Counted from the first letter of the stretch, positions 1 to 7,976 are shown. The stretch: DNA of 64,000 nucleotides from Polynucleobacter sp. JS-Polo-80-F4 (GCF_018881965.1 NZ_JACVPI010000001.1:1618018-1682017), one strand, 5' to 3'. Made by a program: numbers and translations. The notes: a model not told the origin generated them from the letters alone.

Positions 1-156
1 TCAACAATTGCCTATTGCAATACCGGCCACTTAGCGGCTGGTGGTTGGTTTGTTATGTCAGAGTTGGTGGGCAATAAATCTACTAAGTTATACGATGGCT
101 CTTTGTATCTTTGGACACTTGAAGGTCGCCCATTGGTCGGTGTTCCACTGAACTAA
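1..156 (+). CDS. rhodanese (thiosulfate sulfurtransferase), C-terminal end only
   Basis: Partial gene: the frame is open from the first base and stops at TAA 154-156, leaving 51 residues. The fragment begins with the active-site loop of a rhodanese domain (Y-C-N-T-G-H, catalytic Cys at about residue 6) and ends with the usual strand/helix order, including the YDGS-x-x-x-W motif of tandem-domain SseA-type sulfurtransferases. Such enzymes move sulfane sulfur from thiosulfate or persulfides to a thiophilic acceptor. It lies 11 bases before a persulfide-type ArsR regulator, which fits a sulfane-sulfur operon. The N-terminal part, and so any signal peptide, lies outside the window. Confidence 0.85.
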   Translation, partial: STIAYCNTGHLAAGGWFVMSELVGNKSTKLYDGSLYLWTLEGRPLVGVPLN

Positions 157-167
157 GAGCTCAAATC

Positions 168-485
168 ATGCCAGTTCTTAAAGCCAGTATTAATTTAAAG
201 AAGATGCAGTCATCAGCAGACGACGCTTGTCGTTTGATGAAGGTGCTCTCAAATAGAGATCGTATGCTGTTGCTGTGCCAGATAAGTCAGAGGGAGATGT
301 GCGTTGGTGAGCTCGAGGAATGTCTTGATATTCATCAGCCTACCTTATCTCAGCAACTCACCGTTCTTAGAAATGAAGAGCTGGTCCAAACCAGAAGAGA
401 TGGTAAGCAAATCTATTATTCACTTTCTAATCGGATTGCTTTGGAAGTGATGAATGTGCTTTATCAAAATTACTGCAGTAAATAA
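168..485 (+). CDS. ArsR-family transcriptional regulator, probable SqrR/BigR-type persulfide sensor
   Basis: This 105-residue protein has the ArsR winged-helix fold. The recognition region (residues 56-70) carries the H-Q-P-T-L-S-Q-Q-L pattern and is followed by the wing R-R-D-G-K-Q-I-Y-Y-S. Cysteines lie at 21, 37, 45, 52 and 103. Cys45, in E-M-C-V-G-E-L, and Cys103, near the C-terminus, sit where SqrR/BigR repressors form their sulfur-bridged sensor pair; that these are the sensing residues is inference. It lies between a rhodanese and a DUF2892 protein, a typical BigR/YgaV setting, so it probably derepresses these genes when sulfane sulfur accumulates. A metal-sensing ArsR is the alternative. 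Confidence 0.85.
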   Translation: MPVLKASINLKKMQSSADDACRLMKVLSNRDRMLLLCQISQREMCVGELEECLDIHQPTLSQQLTVLRNEELVQTRRDGKQIYYSLSNRIALEVMNVLYQNYCSK

Positions 486-502
486 CCAAAAGGGGTCTTA
501 AT

Positions 503-721
503 ATGAAATGCAATGTCGGTGGTGTTGATCGTATGTTACGTATGGTGGTTGGCTTAGTGTTAATTGGCCTAGCCGTAACCGGAACTGTTGGTGTATGGGG
601 TTGGATTGGTGTTGTACCTCTCGCAACAGGTCTATTTAGATTTTGCCCAGCGTACCCACTCCTAGGAATCAATACTTGCGGTACTGATTCTTCATGTGGC
701 GGCGGCGGTTGCTGTAAATAA
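503..721 (+). CDS. DUF2892 (YgaP-like) small membrane protein
   Basis: A 72-residue protein with the DUF2892 signature: M-K-C-N-V-G-G-x-D-R at the start, then two short transmembrane helices (about 10-30 and 34-50), the second ending in an R-F-C-P-x-Y-P-x-L-G-I-N motif. The tail is rich in Cys and Gly (S-C-G-G-G-G-C-C-K). In YgaP this module anchors a rhodanese to the inner membrane; here the rhodanese is a separate upstream gene. A clear Shine-Dalgarno (AAGGGG) precedes the ATG. It probably belongs to one transcript with the rhodanese and the ArsR gene. Whether the Cys-rich tail binds sulfur or metal is not known. Confidence 0.8.
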   Translation: MKCNVGGVDRMLRMVVGLVLIGLAVTGTVGVWGWIGVVPLATGLFRFCPAYPLLGINTCGTDSSCGGGGCCK

Positions 722-743
722 GAGCGAAGCTATAACGCTGAAA

Positions 744-781
744 TCAGAAAGAGTTTGTAGATCTTGCATTACTCTTTCTGA
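744..781. terminator. inverted repeat between convergent genes, possible bidirectional terminator
   Basis: Perfect 11-bp arms (744-754 and 771-781) enclose a 16-base loop between the plus-strand DUF2892 gene and the minus-strand modC gene. Neither side has a strong T-run, so the terminator function is inferred from position. Confidence 0.45.
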
Positions 782-787
782 AAATCT

Positions 788-1900
788 CTAGTTGCTATCA
801 ATAAATCGTCTAGGATCATTGATTGGTCGCAACGGCATGATGTGAATTTGATTGCCATCTAATTCAATATGCATTTGACTTCCAACTTCCATATTCAGTC
901 TTCTCACTTCGGATGCCGATGCAACCCATTCAATTTTATGTACGCTATTTTGAATTTGTAGTTGGATCACCGCAATTTGACCCAAGACACTAATCTCTAC
1001 GGCGATGGCGGGAGTGCTGGTCGGGGTTGGTGCGTTATGGACACTTAAACCATCTTGCGGAATCACCCAAGCCACTTGTGCATTTGGAGGAATTTTGCCT
1101 TTATCTGCCACGGTAAAGGTTTTATCGCAGCCATCCCAAGTGAGATTGCCTGCATTAAATATTCCATGAAATAAATTGCTGATACCAACCAACTCGGCTA
1201 CACGCGAGTTTCTGGGTCTTTGAAATAGCACTTGGGGTGCAGCCGTTTGCAAGCTGATGCCGTTATCAATCACGGTAATGCGGTCGGCAAGTAAGTCGGC
1301 TTCACGTAAATCATGTGTAACCAACACTATCGGAATGTTTAAATCCTTGCGTAAATCGGCAAGAGTTTTATATAAACCTTGTCGCGTTGGCGCATCGACA
1401 GCGGAAAATGGTTCGTCTAACAACAAGATCTTTGGCTGTCGTGCCAATGCGCGAGCGAGTGCTACGCGTTGCTGTTGTCCGCCTGAGAGTTGGTGTGGAA
1501 AACGATGGGCAAGTTCAGCAATCCCCATACGACCAAGCCAGTCCCGAGCAATGGCTTTACGTTCAGCCACCTTATGTGCAGAATTCTGCAAAGGGATGAG
1601 GACATTCTCAAGTGCCGATAGATGCGGAAAAAGGGCGTATTGCTGAAATAAAAATCCGCAAGAACGTTGTGTGGGAGACAGGTTTTGTATTACTCCTGCA
1701 AGTTCGTTAGCCTCAAACCAGGTTTCACCATCACATTCAATTTTTCCAGTCTTCGCTTGGCTGAGTCCGGCAATCGTTCTCAGAGTGCTGGTTTTGCCGC
1801 TACCAGATGGTCCTACAAGCGCATGTAATTGACCAGCCGCACATTCCAGTGTGATCTGGAGAGGGTTGGGAAGGGCTTGGCTCATTTTGAGTTTAAGCAT
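788..1900 (-). CDS. modC: molybdate ABC transporter ATP-binding protein ModC
   Basis: A 370-residue ABC ATPase. Walker A (G-P-S-G-S-G-K-T) is near residue 32, the signature L-S-G-G-Q-Q-Q-R near 139, and Walker B (I-L-L-L-D-E-P) follows about 20 residues later. The C-terminal region (about 295-360) fits the TOBE/MOP domain of ModC and CysA-type transporters. The start ATG shares one base with the stop of the permease gene (TGATG), so the two are translationally coupled. Its role is to energise import of molybdate, needed for the molybdenum cofactor of SoxC encoded about 1.1 kb away. No periplasmic ModA gene lies next to it. Confidence 0.88.
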   Translation of the reverse strand: MLKLKMSQALPNPLQITLECAAGQLHALVGPSGSGKTSTLRTIAGLSQAKTGKIECDGETWFEANELAGVIQNLSPTQRSCGFLFQQYALFPHLSALENVLIPLQNSAHKVAERKAIARDWLGRMGIAELAHRFPHQLSGGQQQRVALARALARQPKILLLDEPFSAVDAPTRQGLYKTLADLRKDLNIPIVLVTHDLREADLLADRITVIDNGISLQTAAPQVLFQRPRNSRVAELVGISNLFHGIFNAGNLTWDGCDKTFTVADKGKIPPNAQVAWVIPQDGLSVHNAPTPTSTPAIAVEISVLGQIAVIQLQIQNSVHKIEWVASASEVRRLNMEVGSQMHIELDGNQIHIMPLRPINDPRRFIDSN

Positions 1901-2553
1901 CAGCCTCTCCGATGGCGCTGTTGGGAGATGCTTTTGCCAAAAACACCATATGAAAGGGCAATTGCAATCAGGGATATGCCAAGTAGCAATAAGGCCAGTG
2001 CGCCGGCGCCTGAGGTATCAAAACTTTGCACTTTGTCGTAGATCGCAATCGATACCGTTTTGGTTTCCCCGGGGATCGCACCCCCAACCATGAGAATGAC
2101 CCCAAATTCACCTAGGGTGTGAGCAAAAGTTAGTACTGCGGCACTGGTAATGCCTCTCCATGCCAGTGGAAGCTCAATCAAGCGAAAAATTTGCCAATTG
2201 GATAGACCGCTTACTTGGGCAGCCTCAATAATTTCTGGGTTAATGGCTTCAAATGCACGCTGAATCGGCTGTATTGCAAAAGGCAGGTTGACTATGAGGG
2301 AGGCAATAAGGATTCCGGCAAAGGAAAACACCAGCGGAATACCTAAAAAAGTCTTGCCGCCTAAGCCAATCAAAAGGTAGTAACCCAAAACCGTAGGGGG
2401 TAAAACGAGCGGCAAGGCTAGGGCAGCTTCAACCCAGGGTTTGCTTCTATTGAGCCCTAAGAGGCTATGAGCAACCCAAACTCCAAATGGAAGGATGAGG
2501 ACCAGGGTCCAAAGCGCTAGCTTAAGCGAGAGAAGGATTGCATCCATGTCCAT
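1900..2553 (-). CDS. modB: molybdate ABC transporter permease ModB
   Basis: A 217-residue inner-membrane permease with about five transmembrane helices. It has the ABC-permease EAA loop (E-A-A-Q-V-S-G-L-S at about 110-118) and the ModB-type stretch A-H-T-L-G-E-F-G-V-I-L-M-V-G-G around 140-160. It pairs with the downstream ATPase to form the molybdate channel; tungstate or sulfate import is possible for this superfamily. The gene diverges from the sox regulator, with about 100 bases between the two starts. The usual upstream modA is missing here, so a binding protein must be encoded elsewhere. Confidence 0.87.
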   Translation of the reverse strand: MDMDAILLSLKLALWTLVLILPFGVWVAHSLLGLNRSKPWVEAALALPLVLPPTVLGYYLLIGLGGKTFLGIPLVFSFAGILIASLIVNLPFAIQPIQRAFEAINPEIIEAAQVSGLSNWQIFRLIELPLAWRGITSAAVLTFAHTLGEFGVILMVGGAIPGETKTVSIAIYDKVQSFDTSGAGALALLLLGISLIAIALSYGVFGKSISQQRHRRG

Positions 2554-2618
2554 TGTTTGATTGTATTGCTAAGCAATATAGGGTATCTCACTATACCGAT
2601 TTATCTACTTAGAGGGTC

Positions 2619-2646
2619 AAATATATGCGTATATATGCATATATTT
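2619..2646. promoter_or_regulatory. perfect inverted repeat, likely operator of the sox ArsR regulator
   Basis: AAATATATGC (2619-2628), an 8-base AT spacer, and its exact reverse complement (2637-2646) lie just before the ArsR gene and within the modB/arsR divergent region. AT-rich dyads of this size are typical ArsR-family operators. Overlap with the promoter and the regulator's own ribosome-binding region suggests autoregulation of the sox operon. Confidence 0.65.
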
Positions 2647-2654
2647 AAAGGCTG

Positions 2655-2996
2655 GTGGAATTGAAAGCTAAAGTACAAAAAGCAACAAAAAACTTATCTC
2701 CAAAACAGATGGAGAAAGTATTTTCTCAGGTTGCAGCCTATTTCAATGTCCTGTCTGAGCCTGCTCGTCTGCGGATCATGTACGCGGTCTGCAGCGGTGA
2801 AAAATCCGTCTCTGAGGTTGTAGAGATGTGTGGCACGAGCCAGGCCAATGTTTCTAGACATTTATTGGCGCTTCATAAAGCTGGAATTTTAATGAGGCGA
2901 AAAGAGGGCGTTACGGTTTATTACTCGATTGCGGATAACGCAACCGTAGAGATGTGTCAGATAGTCTGTGCAAAGATTGCTGAAGGCATTCACTAA
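2655..2996 (+). CDS. ArsR-family regulator of the sox operon (SoxR-like)
   Basis: A 113-residue winged-helix repressor with the ArsR sequence L-S-E-P-A-R-L-R-I and the recognition helix S-Q-A-N-V-S-R-H-L near residues 62-70, followed by the wing R-R-K-E-G-V-T-V-Y-Y-S. Cysteines are at 46, 59, 101 and 105. SoxR repressors of sox clusters are thiol-responsive ArsR proteins, so these are candidate sensors of thiosulfate-derived persulfide. The GTG at 2655 has AAAGG only 3 bases upstream; TTG at 2661 has better spacing, so the true start may be two codons later. soxC begins 48 bases after the stop, which indicates one operon. Confidence 0.85.
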   Translation: MELKAKVQKATKNLSPKQMEKVFSQVAAYFNVLSEPARLRIMYAVCSGEKSVSEVVEMCGTSQANVSRHLLALHKAGILMRRKEGVTVYYSIADNATVEMCQIVCAKIAEGIH

Positions 2997-3044
2997 GAGT
3001 TGTTAATAAGTTTTGCAGTAAATCACTTTTCAAGTAGAGGTCAA

Positions 3045-4445
3045 ATGACTAAGAAGCAAATTGAATTAAGTGCCGAGGATATCTCGGCGGTTGAGAAGCC
3101 GGCCAATAGAGCTCGCTTGGTGAAAGCGCCGGAGCACTTTATCTCACAAGAGTTAATTGCTGATATCAATTCAAATGGTCTGGATGAAACGCGCCGTGGT
3201 TTCTTGCGTAAAGGTTTTTTATCGGCTATTGGTGGTGCGGCTGCTGGCTTGGCTGCTCCAATGGCTTTTGCTGCTGGAGAGGGTGATCCCGCCATTCTGG
3301 AAAAGCAAGAATGGCAAACCACTCTCGGTAAAAACGTTGCCACCATGCCATATGGCGTTCCATCAATCTATGAATCTAATCTCATTCGCCGTGAATCTCC
3401 CGGCTTAACTCGCGTATCTGCTGCTTCAGTGGCATTTACGCCATTGCAGGGTTTGTTTGGAACTATCACTCCTAACGGCTTACATTTTGAGCGTCATCAC
3501 CAGGGTTGGTACAACCTCAATCCTGAGACGCATCGCTTGATGGTGAATGGCATGGTCAAAAATGCCCGCGTATTCACGATGAATGATTTGATGAGATTGC
3601 CTTCAGTTTCTCGTACGCACTTTATTGAGTGTGGTGCCAATACTGGATTGGAGTGGGGTAATGTTGCAGTACCAACAGTACAGTACACCCACGGTATGCT
3701 GTCATGTTGCGAGTTTACGGGCGTGCCTCTCAAGGTGTTACTTGAAGAGTGCGGCGCTGATCTCAAAAAAGGTAAGTTCTTACTTGCTGAGGGTGGCGAC
3801 GGTTCTGGTATGACTCGTACCATCAATCTGGAAAGCTGCTTAGAAGACACTATTGTTGCTTGGAGTATGAATGGCGAGATGTTGCGCCCGGAAAACGGCT
3901 TCCCATTGCGCCTAGTAGTTCCAGGCGTCCAGGGTGTTAGCTGGGTGAAGTGGTTGCGCCGTCTAGAGGTTGGCGATATGCCATGGAATGCCAAAGACGA
4001 GGCAGTTCATTACATTGAGTTGATGCCAGATGGCATGCATCGTCAATATGCATCGATTCAAGAATGCAAATCTGTTATTACCACTCCTTCTGGTGGTCAG
4101 CAATTGCTGGACAAAGGTTTCTACAACGTGAGCGGCATGGCTTGGTCGGGACGAGGCAAGATTAAACGTGTAGACGTCTCATTTGATGGCGGCAATAACT
4201 GGCGCCAAGCACGTTTGGAGACCCCGGTCCTTACTAAATCAATTACCCGCTTCAATATCGATTGGGTGTGGGACGGTTCGCCGGCAATACTGCAATCAAG
4301 AGCAGTGGATGACACTGGCTATATTCAGCCATCTATTAAAGTATTGCGTGATGCACGTGGAAATCGTTCCATTTATCACAACAATGCAATCCAATCATGG
4401 AAACTGGATTCAAATGGCGAGGTGAGCAATGTACAAGTTGGATAA
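3045..4445 (+). CDS. soxC: SoxC, molybdenum subunit of sulfane dehydrogenase
   Basis: A 466-residue member of the sulfite-oxidase family. It has a twin-arginine signal (Arg50-Arg51, R-R-G-F-L-R-K) followed by a hydrophobic stretch ending A-F-A-A, so it is folded with its cofactor and exported by Tat. The molybdenum-ligating Cys is Cys196 in F-I-E-C-G-A-N-T-G. The C-terminal half is the Ig-like dimerisation domain. With SoxD it oxidises the sulfane sulfur bound to SoxY. I chose ATG 3045, preceded by AGAGG, over an upstream TTG at 3000 that adds 15 unsupported residues. It overlaps soxD by 17 bases. Confidence 0.93.
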   Translation: MTKKQIELSAEDISAVEKPANRARLVKAPEHFISQELIADINSNGLDETRRGFLRKGFLSAIGGAAAGLAAPMAFAAGEGDPAILEKQEWQTTLGKNVATMPYGVPSIYESNLIRRESPGLTRVSAASVAFTPLQGLFGTITPNGLHFERHHQGWYNLNPETHRLMVNGMVKNARVFTMNDLMRLPSVSRTHFIECGANTGLEWGNVAVPTVQYTHGMLSCCEFTGVPLKVLLEECGADLKKGKFLLAEGGDGSGMTRTINLESCLEDTIVAWSMNGEMLRPENGFPLRLVVPGVQGVSWVKWLRRLEVGDMPWNAKDEAVHYIELMPDGMHRQYASIQECKSVITTPSGGQQLLDKGFYNVSGMAWSGRGKIKRVDVSFDGGNNWRQARLETPVLTKSITRFNIDWVWDGSPAILQSRAVDDTGYIQPSIKVLRDARGNRSIYHNNAIQSWKLDSNGEVSNVQVG

Positions 4446-5517
4446 ATTATTTGCTCGCTTGACTGTTGTAGGCTTAGCAGCCTTATCAATTCAATGTGCT
4501 TATGCACAAAATACCCAAGGATCTGTAAAGTTTCCAGGTATTGGTCGTAATGCCACGCCTGCCGAAGTGATGGCTTGGGATATCGACGTACGCCCAGACT
4601 TTAAAGGCCTGCCAAAAGGATCTGGCTCTGTAGAGCAGGGCCAAGCGATTTGGGAATCTAAATGCGCCAGCTGTCATGGCGTCTTTGGTGAATCCAATGA
4701 GATCTTCACGCCAATTGCAGGTGGAACTACTGCCGACGATGTAAAAACAGGCAGAGTTGCTTCTTTGGGCGATCGCAAGCAACCTCAGCGCACCACTTTG
4801 ATGAAAGTTCCAACCGTCTCGACTTTATGGGATTACATCTATCGCGCAATGCCTTGGAATGCACCAAGATCATTAACACCGGATGACACCTATGCTCTGG
4901 TTGCATTTATCTTGAGTTTGGGTGAAATTGTTCCGGATGACTTCGTGCTGAGCAATGCCAATATTGCGGAAGTGCAGAAGAAGATGCCGAATCGCAATGG
5001 CATGACGCGTAATCATGGTTTCTGGAGTGTGAACGGTAAACCGGATGTGAATGGATCCTCTTGCATGACTAATTGCGTGAAGTTTGTGCAAATTGGTTCT
5101 ACGCTTCCAGACTTCGCCAGAAATGCCCATGGCAATATTGCGGAGCAAAATCGCCTATATGGCCCGTATCGTGGCTCAGACTCCACCAAGCCGCCACTGG
5201 ATAAATTGCCTGGCTCTACAGGCGAAGGCCTGGCACATGCTGCTGATACCCATGCGGCCACTACAAAAGGCCCTGCCGCGCTATTTAAGAATGAGAACTG
5301 CTCTGCATGCCATGCACCAAACGCCAAATTGGTTGGGCCATCCATTGCCGATATTGCAGCGAAATACAAGGGGCAGAGCGGGGCTCAAGAAAAGCTCATG
5401 GCTAAGGTTAAAAATGGGGGTTCGGGGGTGTGGGGGGCGATTCCAATGCCACCACAAGCGCAGTTATCGGATGAGGACAGGGCGACTCTTGTGCGCTGGG
5501 TCCTTACTGGGCAATAG
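4429..5517 (+). CDS. soxD: SoxD, diheme cytochrome c subunit of sulfane dehydrogenase
   Basis: A 362-residue periplasmic cytochrome with a Sec signal peptide (cut near residue 26, after A-Y-A). It carries two c-type heme sites: C-A-S-C-H at 79-83 and C-S-A-C-H at 291-295, the second in a C-terminal cytochrome c domain. It accepts electrons from the molybdenum centre of SoxC and passes them to cytochrome c. The soxC overlap of 17 bases suggests coupled translation and equal amounts. A divergent spacer of roughly 60 residues rich in Thr, Ala and Pro links the two heme domains. Confidence 0.93.
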   Translation: MYKLDKLFARLTVVGLAALSIQCAYAQNTQGSVKFPGIGRNATPAEVMAWDIDVRPDFKGLPKGSGSVEQGQAIWESKCASCHGVFGESNEIFTPIAGGTTADDVKTGRVASLGDRKQPQRTTLMKVPTVSTLWDYIYRAMPWNAPRSLTPDDTYALVAFILSLGEIVPDDFVLSNANIAEVQKKMPNRNGMTRNHGFWSVNGKPDVNGSSCMTNCVKFVQIGSTLPDFARNAHGNIAEQNRLYGPYRGSDSTKPPLDKLPGSTGEGLAHAADTHAATTKGPAALFKNENCSACHAPNAKLVGPSIADIAAKYKGQSGAQEKLMAKVKNGGSGVWGAIPMPPQAQLSDEDRATLVRWVLTGQ

Positions 5518-5584
5518 GTTTACAGAAGGTTTTTTGAAATACCGCTATATTTGATACTAAGAGTAGATTATTAAAGGAGTTTTT

Positions 5585-6037
5585 ATGAATCAGCAGCGAC
5601 GCAGTTTATTGAAATACTCAGCCGTTTTCGGCTTAATGGCATCTGCGGGTCTCATTAGCGTGGCCCAAGCACAAGAGTGGAATAAAGCCGCTTTTGAAGG
5701 CAAGAGCCTCGACGATGTATTCAAGATTTTAGGTGCAGGTAGTCCAGATAAGTCTGGAGCTGTTACTTTGAACGCCCCAGATATTGCAGAAAATGGTGCG
5801 GTAGTTCCAGTTGGCATTGTCACAACTCTCAAAGCAGAGCAAATGGCAATTTTGGTTGAGAAAAACCCAAGTGCCTTAGCTGCACAATTCTTTATTCCTG
5901 CCGGTACCGAACCATTTGTTACTACTCGTATCAAGATGGGTCAAACCTCCAACGTGTATGCCTTGGTAAAAGCTGATGGCAAGTGGAGTATGGCCGTTAA
6001 GGAAGTGAAAGTAACTTTAGGTGGTTGCGGCGGTTAA
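5585..6037 (+). CDS. soxY: SoxY, sulfur carrier subunit
   Basis: A 150-residue protein with a twin-arginine signal (Q-R-R-S-L-L-K near residue 5), cleaved after A-Q-A. It ends with the carrier sequence G-G-C-G-G, the Cys at 148 holding the sulfur intermediates on a flexible arm. It forms a heterodimer with SoxZ, which has no signal and is probably co-exported with it. AAAGGAG lies 6 bases before the ATG, one of the strongest ribosome sites in the operon, consistent with a high demand for the carrier. Confidence 0.95.
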   Translation: MNQQRRSLLKYSAVFGLMASAGLISVAQAQEWNKAAFEGKSLDDVFKILGAGSPDKSGAVTLNAPDIAENGAVVPVGIVTTLKAEQMAILVEKNPSALAAQFFIPAGTEPFVTTRIKMGQTSNVYALVKADGKWSMAVKEVKVTLGGCGG

Positions 6038-6093
6038 TCAACCCCAATCCAAATAAATACCATTAATTAATTACTAGATTACAAGAGGAAAAC

Positions 6094-6402
6094 ATGGCTG
6101 ATCCAATGCGCGTTAGAGCTGCTGAGAACGGTGGAATTGTGGATGTAAAGATTTTGATGAAGCACGATATGGAATCTGGTCAGCGTAAAGATGCTGCCGG
6201 CAAAACGATTCCTGCATGGTTCATTAGCACTATTAATGTCAAAGCCAATGGCAAAGATGTGTTGAATGGTCAGTTTGGTCCAGCGGTTTCTAAGGATCCA
6301 TTCTTGAACTTCAAATACAAGGGTGCTAAAGGCGACAAGATTGTGGTGAGCTGGGTTGATAGCAAAGGCGACAAGCGTACTGACGAAGCAACTGCTTCTT
6401 AA
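6094..6402 (+). CDS. soxZ: SoxZ, partner of the SoxY sulfur carrier
   Basis: A 102-residue immunoglobulin-like protein, close to the usual SoxZ length, starting M-A-D-P-M-R-V-R-A. The region K-H-D-M-E-S-G-Q-R-K-D near residues 24-34 is typical of SoxZ. It has no signal peptide and no Cys, consistent with Tat export in complex with SoxY. It carries no redox group and presents the SoxY arm to SoxAX, SoxB and SoxCD. A good AGAGG ribosome site precedes the ATG. Confidence 0.94.
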   Translation: MADPMRVRAAENGGIVDVKILMKHDMESGQRKDAAGKTIPAWFISTINVKANGKDVLNGQFGPAVSKDPFLNFKYKGAKGDKIVVSWVDSKGDKRTDEATAS

Positions 6403-6457
6403 TCGCAGGTTGAATCAATACATCTTTACTATCTCATGGGTTTTGAAAGGGTTGCAA

Positions 6458-7273
6458 ATGCAGCGTAAATTTACTTTAGGGCTAGCCTCCGGATTATTGG
6501 CTACCTTATTAACGGTGTCATCGTCAGTCTCAGCGCAAAATAGTGCTGCAGACGATATTGCAAAATATCGCGAGATGATTGCTGATGGCAATCCTTCAGA
6601 ACTTTATGAGGCAGCTGGTGAGGAGCTTTGGAAAAAGCCTGCTGGCCCGAAGAATGCCACTCTAGAAAAGTGTGACTTAGGTTTAGGCCCAGGAGTAGTG
6701 AAGGGCGCTGCAGCGCAACTGCCGCGTTACTTCAAAGACACAAACAAGGTTCAAGATCTCGAATCCCGTTTAATGACTTGTATGCAAAAGCTACAAGGGC
6801 GTGATCCGCAAGAGATGATTGATGCGCCGTTTCAAAAAGGTCCCAAGAAAGATATGGAGGCTATTGTTGCTTACGTAGTCACCTTGTCTAAAGGCGAAAA
6901 AATTAAAGTTAGTACAGCACATCCAAAAGAAAAAGAAATGTATGAGCTTGGTAAGCGCACATTCTTTTTCCAAGGCGGCCCAATGGATTTCTCATGTGCC
7001 TCTTGTCATGCTGAAAATGGTAAACGCATTCGACTGCAAGATTTGCCTAATTTAACTGAGCAAAAGGGTGCTGCAATGGGTTGGGGTTACTGGCCTGCTT
7101 ATCGTGTTTCGAGTGGACAGTTCTGGACGATGCAACAACGCTTAAACGATTGCTATCGTCAACAGCGTTTCCCGTTCCCAATCTACGGATCTGATGTCAC
7201 GATTGCCTTGTCCATGTATATGTCCAAGACTGCAAATGGCGGCACAGTTGAAACTCCTGGTTTAAAGCGTTAA
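6458..7273 (+). CDS. soxA: SoxA, monoheme type, catalytic subunit of SoxAX
   Basis: A 271-residue periplasmic cytochrome that couples thiosulfate to the SoxY cysteine. A Sec signal ends with V-S-A-Q. The single heme site is C-A-S-C-H at 180-184. The Cys ligand that becomes persulfidated is Cys232 in L-N-D-C-Y-R. The N-terminal half has no CxxCH; only Cys72 and Cys108 remain, which in monoheme SoxA form a disulfide. I start at ATG 6458, with GAAAGG 7 bases before it, because the frame extension back to 6356 overlaps soxZ and lacks a ribosome site. SoxX follows directly. Confidence 0.93.
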   Translation: MQRKFTLGLASGLLATLLTVSSSVSAQNSAADDIAKYREMIADGNPSELYEAAGEELWKKPAGPKNATLEKCDLGLGPGVVKGAAAQLPRYFKDTNKVQDLESRLMTCMQKLQGRDPQEMIDAPFQKGPKKDMEAIVAYVVTLSKGEKIKVSTAHPKEKEMYELGKRTFFFQGGPMDFSCASCHAENGKRIRLQDLPNLTEQKGAAMGWGYWPAYRVSSGQFWTMQQRLNDCYRQQRFPFPIYGSDVTIALSMYMSKTANGGTVETPGLKR

Positions 7274-7291
7274 GAGATAAGAGACAAAGAC

Positions 7292-7930
7292 ATGAAAAAT
7301 ACCAATATCAAAAAGCTCTTAACTATTGCTGGATTTATCGTTGCTTCAAGCCTGCTGCAGAATGTTGCGGTAGCACAGCAAAAGAACGACCCAAAGTTTA
7401 ATAAGATGATGACCGATAGCTTCAGAGCTGATGGTATCGCTGGCTTAGATCGCATCCAACAAGACGAAACTCAAAAGTTTTGTTCTGACCCTGTGTTTAC
7501 TAGTAGCAAGCAAGGTGAAAAAATGCGTGAAAAGATTCAGAAAATGAATATGGATAGCATCAAACAACCATCTGATGGCAAGTACATTGGTGATTGGAAG
7601 AAAGGTGAGGCGATTGCGCAAAGTGGCCGTGGCGCTACTTGGACCGACAAGGCTGATACTGTTATTGGCGGCGGTTGCTATAACTGTCACCAGATTGATC
7701 CTAAAGAAATTTCCTATGGAAATATTGGCCCGTCATTAACTGGCTATGCAAAGTTGCGCGGTTATTCCCAGGAAGTGGTTACCTATACCTGGAATCGTAT
7801 TAATAATTCAAAGGCATACAACGCATGTAGCAATATGCCGCGGTTTGCGCACTTCAAGCTCTTAAATGAGCAACAGATTCAGGATGTGATGGCTTTGCTG
7901 CTTGATCCTGCTTCACCAGTAAATCAATAA
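7292..7930 (+). CDS. soxX: SoxX, monoheme cytochrome subunit of SoxAX (long form)
   Basis: A 212-residue periplasmic cytochrome with a Sec signal (cut near residue 29, V-A-V-A-Q). It has one heme site, C-Y-N-C-H at 129-133, and a likely axial methionine in N-M-P-R-F. An extra helical domain of about 80 residues precedes the heme domain, so this is the longer SoxX type. It passes electrons from SoxA to the respiratory cytochromes. It follows soxA by 18 bases and is followed by a hairpin before soxB. Confidence 0.92.
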   Translation: MKNTNIKKLLTIAGFIVASSLLQNVAVAQQKNDPKFNKMMTDSFRADGIAGLDRIQQDETQKFCSDPVFTSSKQGEKMREKIQKMNMDSIKQPSDGKYIGDWKKGEAIAQSGRGATWTDKADTVIGGGCYNCHQIDPKEISYGNIGPSLTGYAKLRGYSQEVVTYTWNRINNSKAYNACSNMPRFAHFKLLNEQQIQDVMALLLDPASPVNQ

Positions 7931-7937
7931 ATAAGTA

Positions 7938-7961
7938 AAAACAGGCCGACAGGCCTGTTTT
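7938..7961 (+). terminator. hairpin between soxX and soxB, possible partial terminator
   Basis: Perfect 10-bp arms (7938-7947, 7952-7961) with a 4-base loop form a GC-rich stem whose right arm ends in TTTT. It lies inside the sox operon. Because the U-tract is short, it may lower rather than stop transcription into soxB. Confidence 0.65.
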
Positions 7962-7976
7962 CATAAGGGGAAATTT

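Noticed and set aside
3497..3994. 165-codon minus-strand frame
   Set aside because: It is opposite soxC, with skewed composition and no motif.
5084..5554. 156-codon plus-strand frame
   Set aside because: It is an out-of-frame reading of the soxD C-terminal half; the soxD frame has the heme motif.
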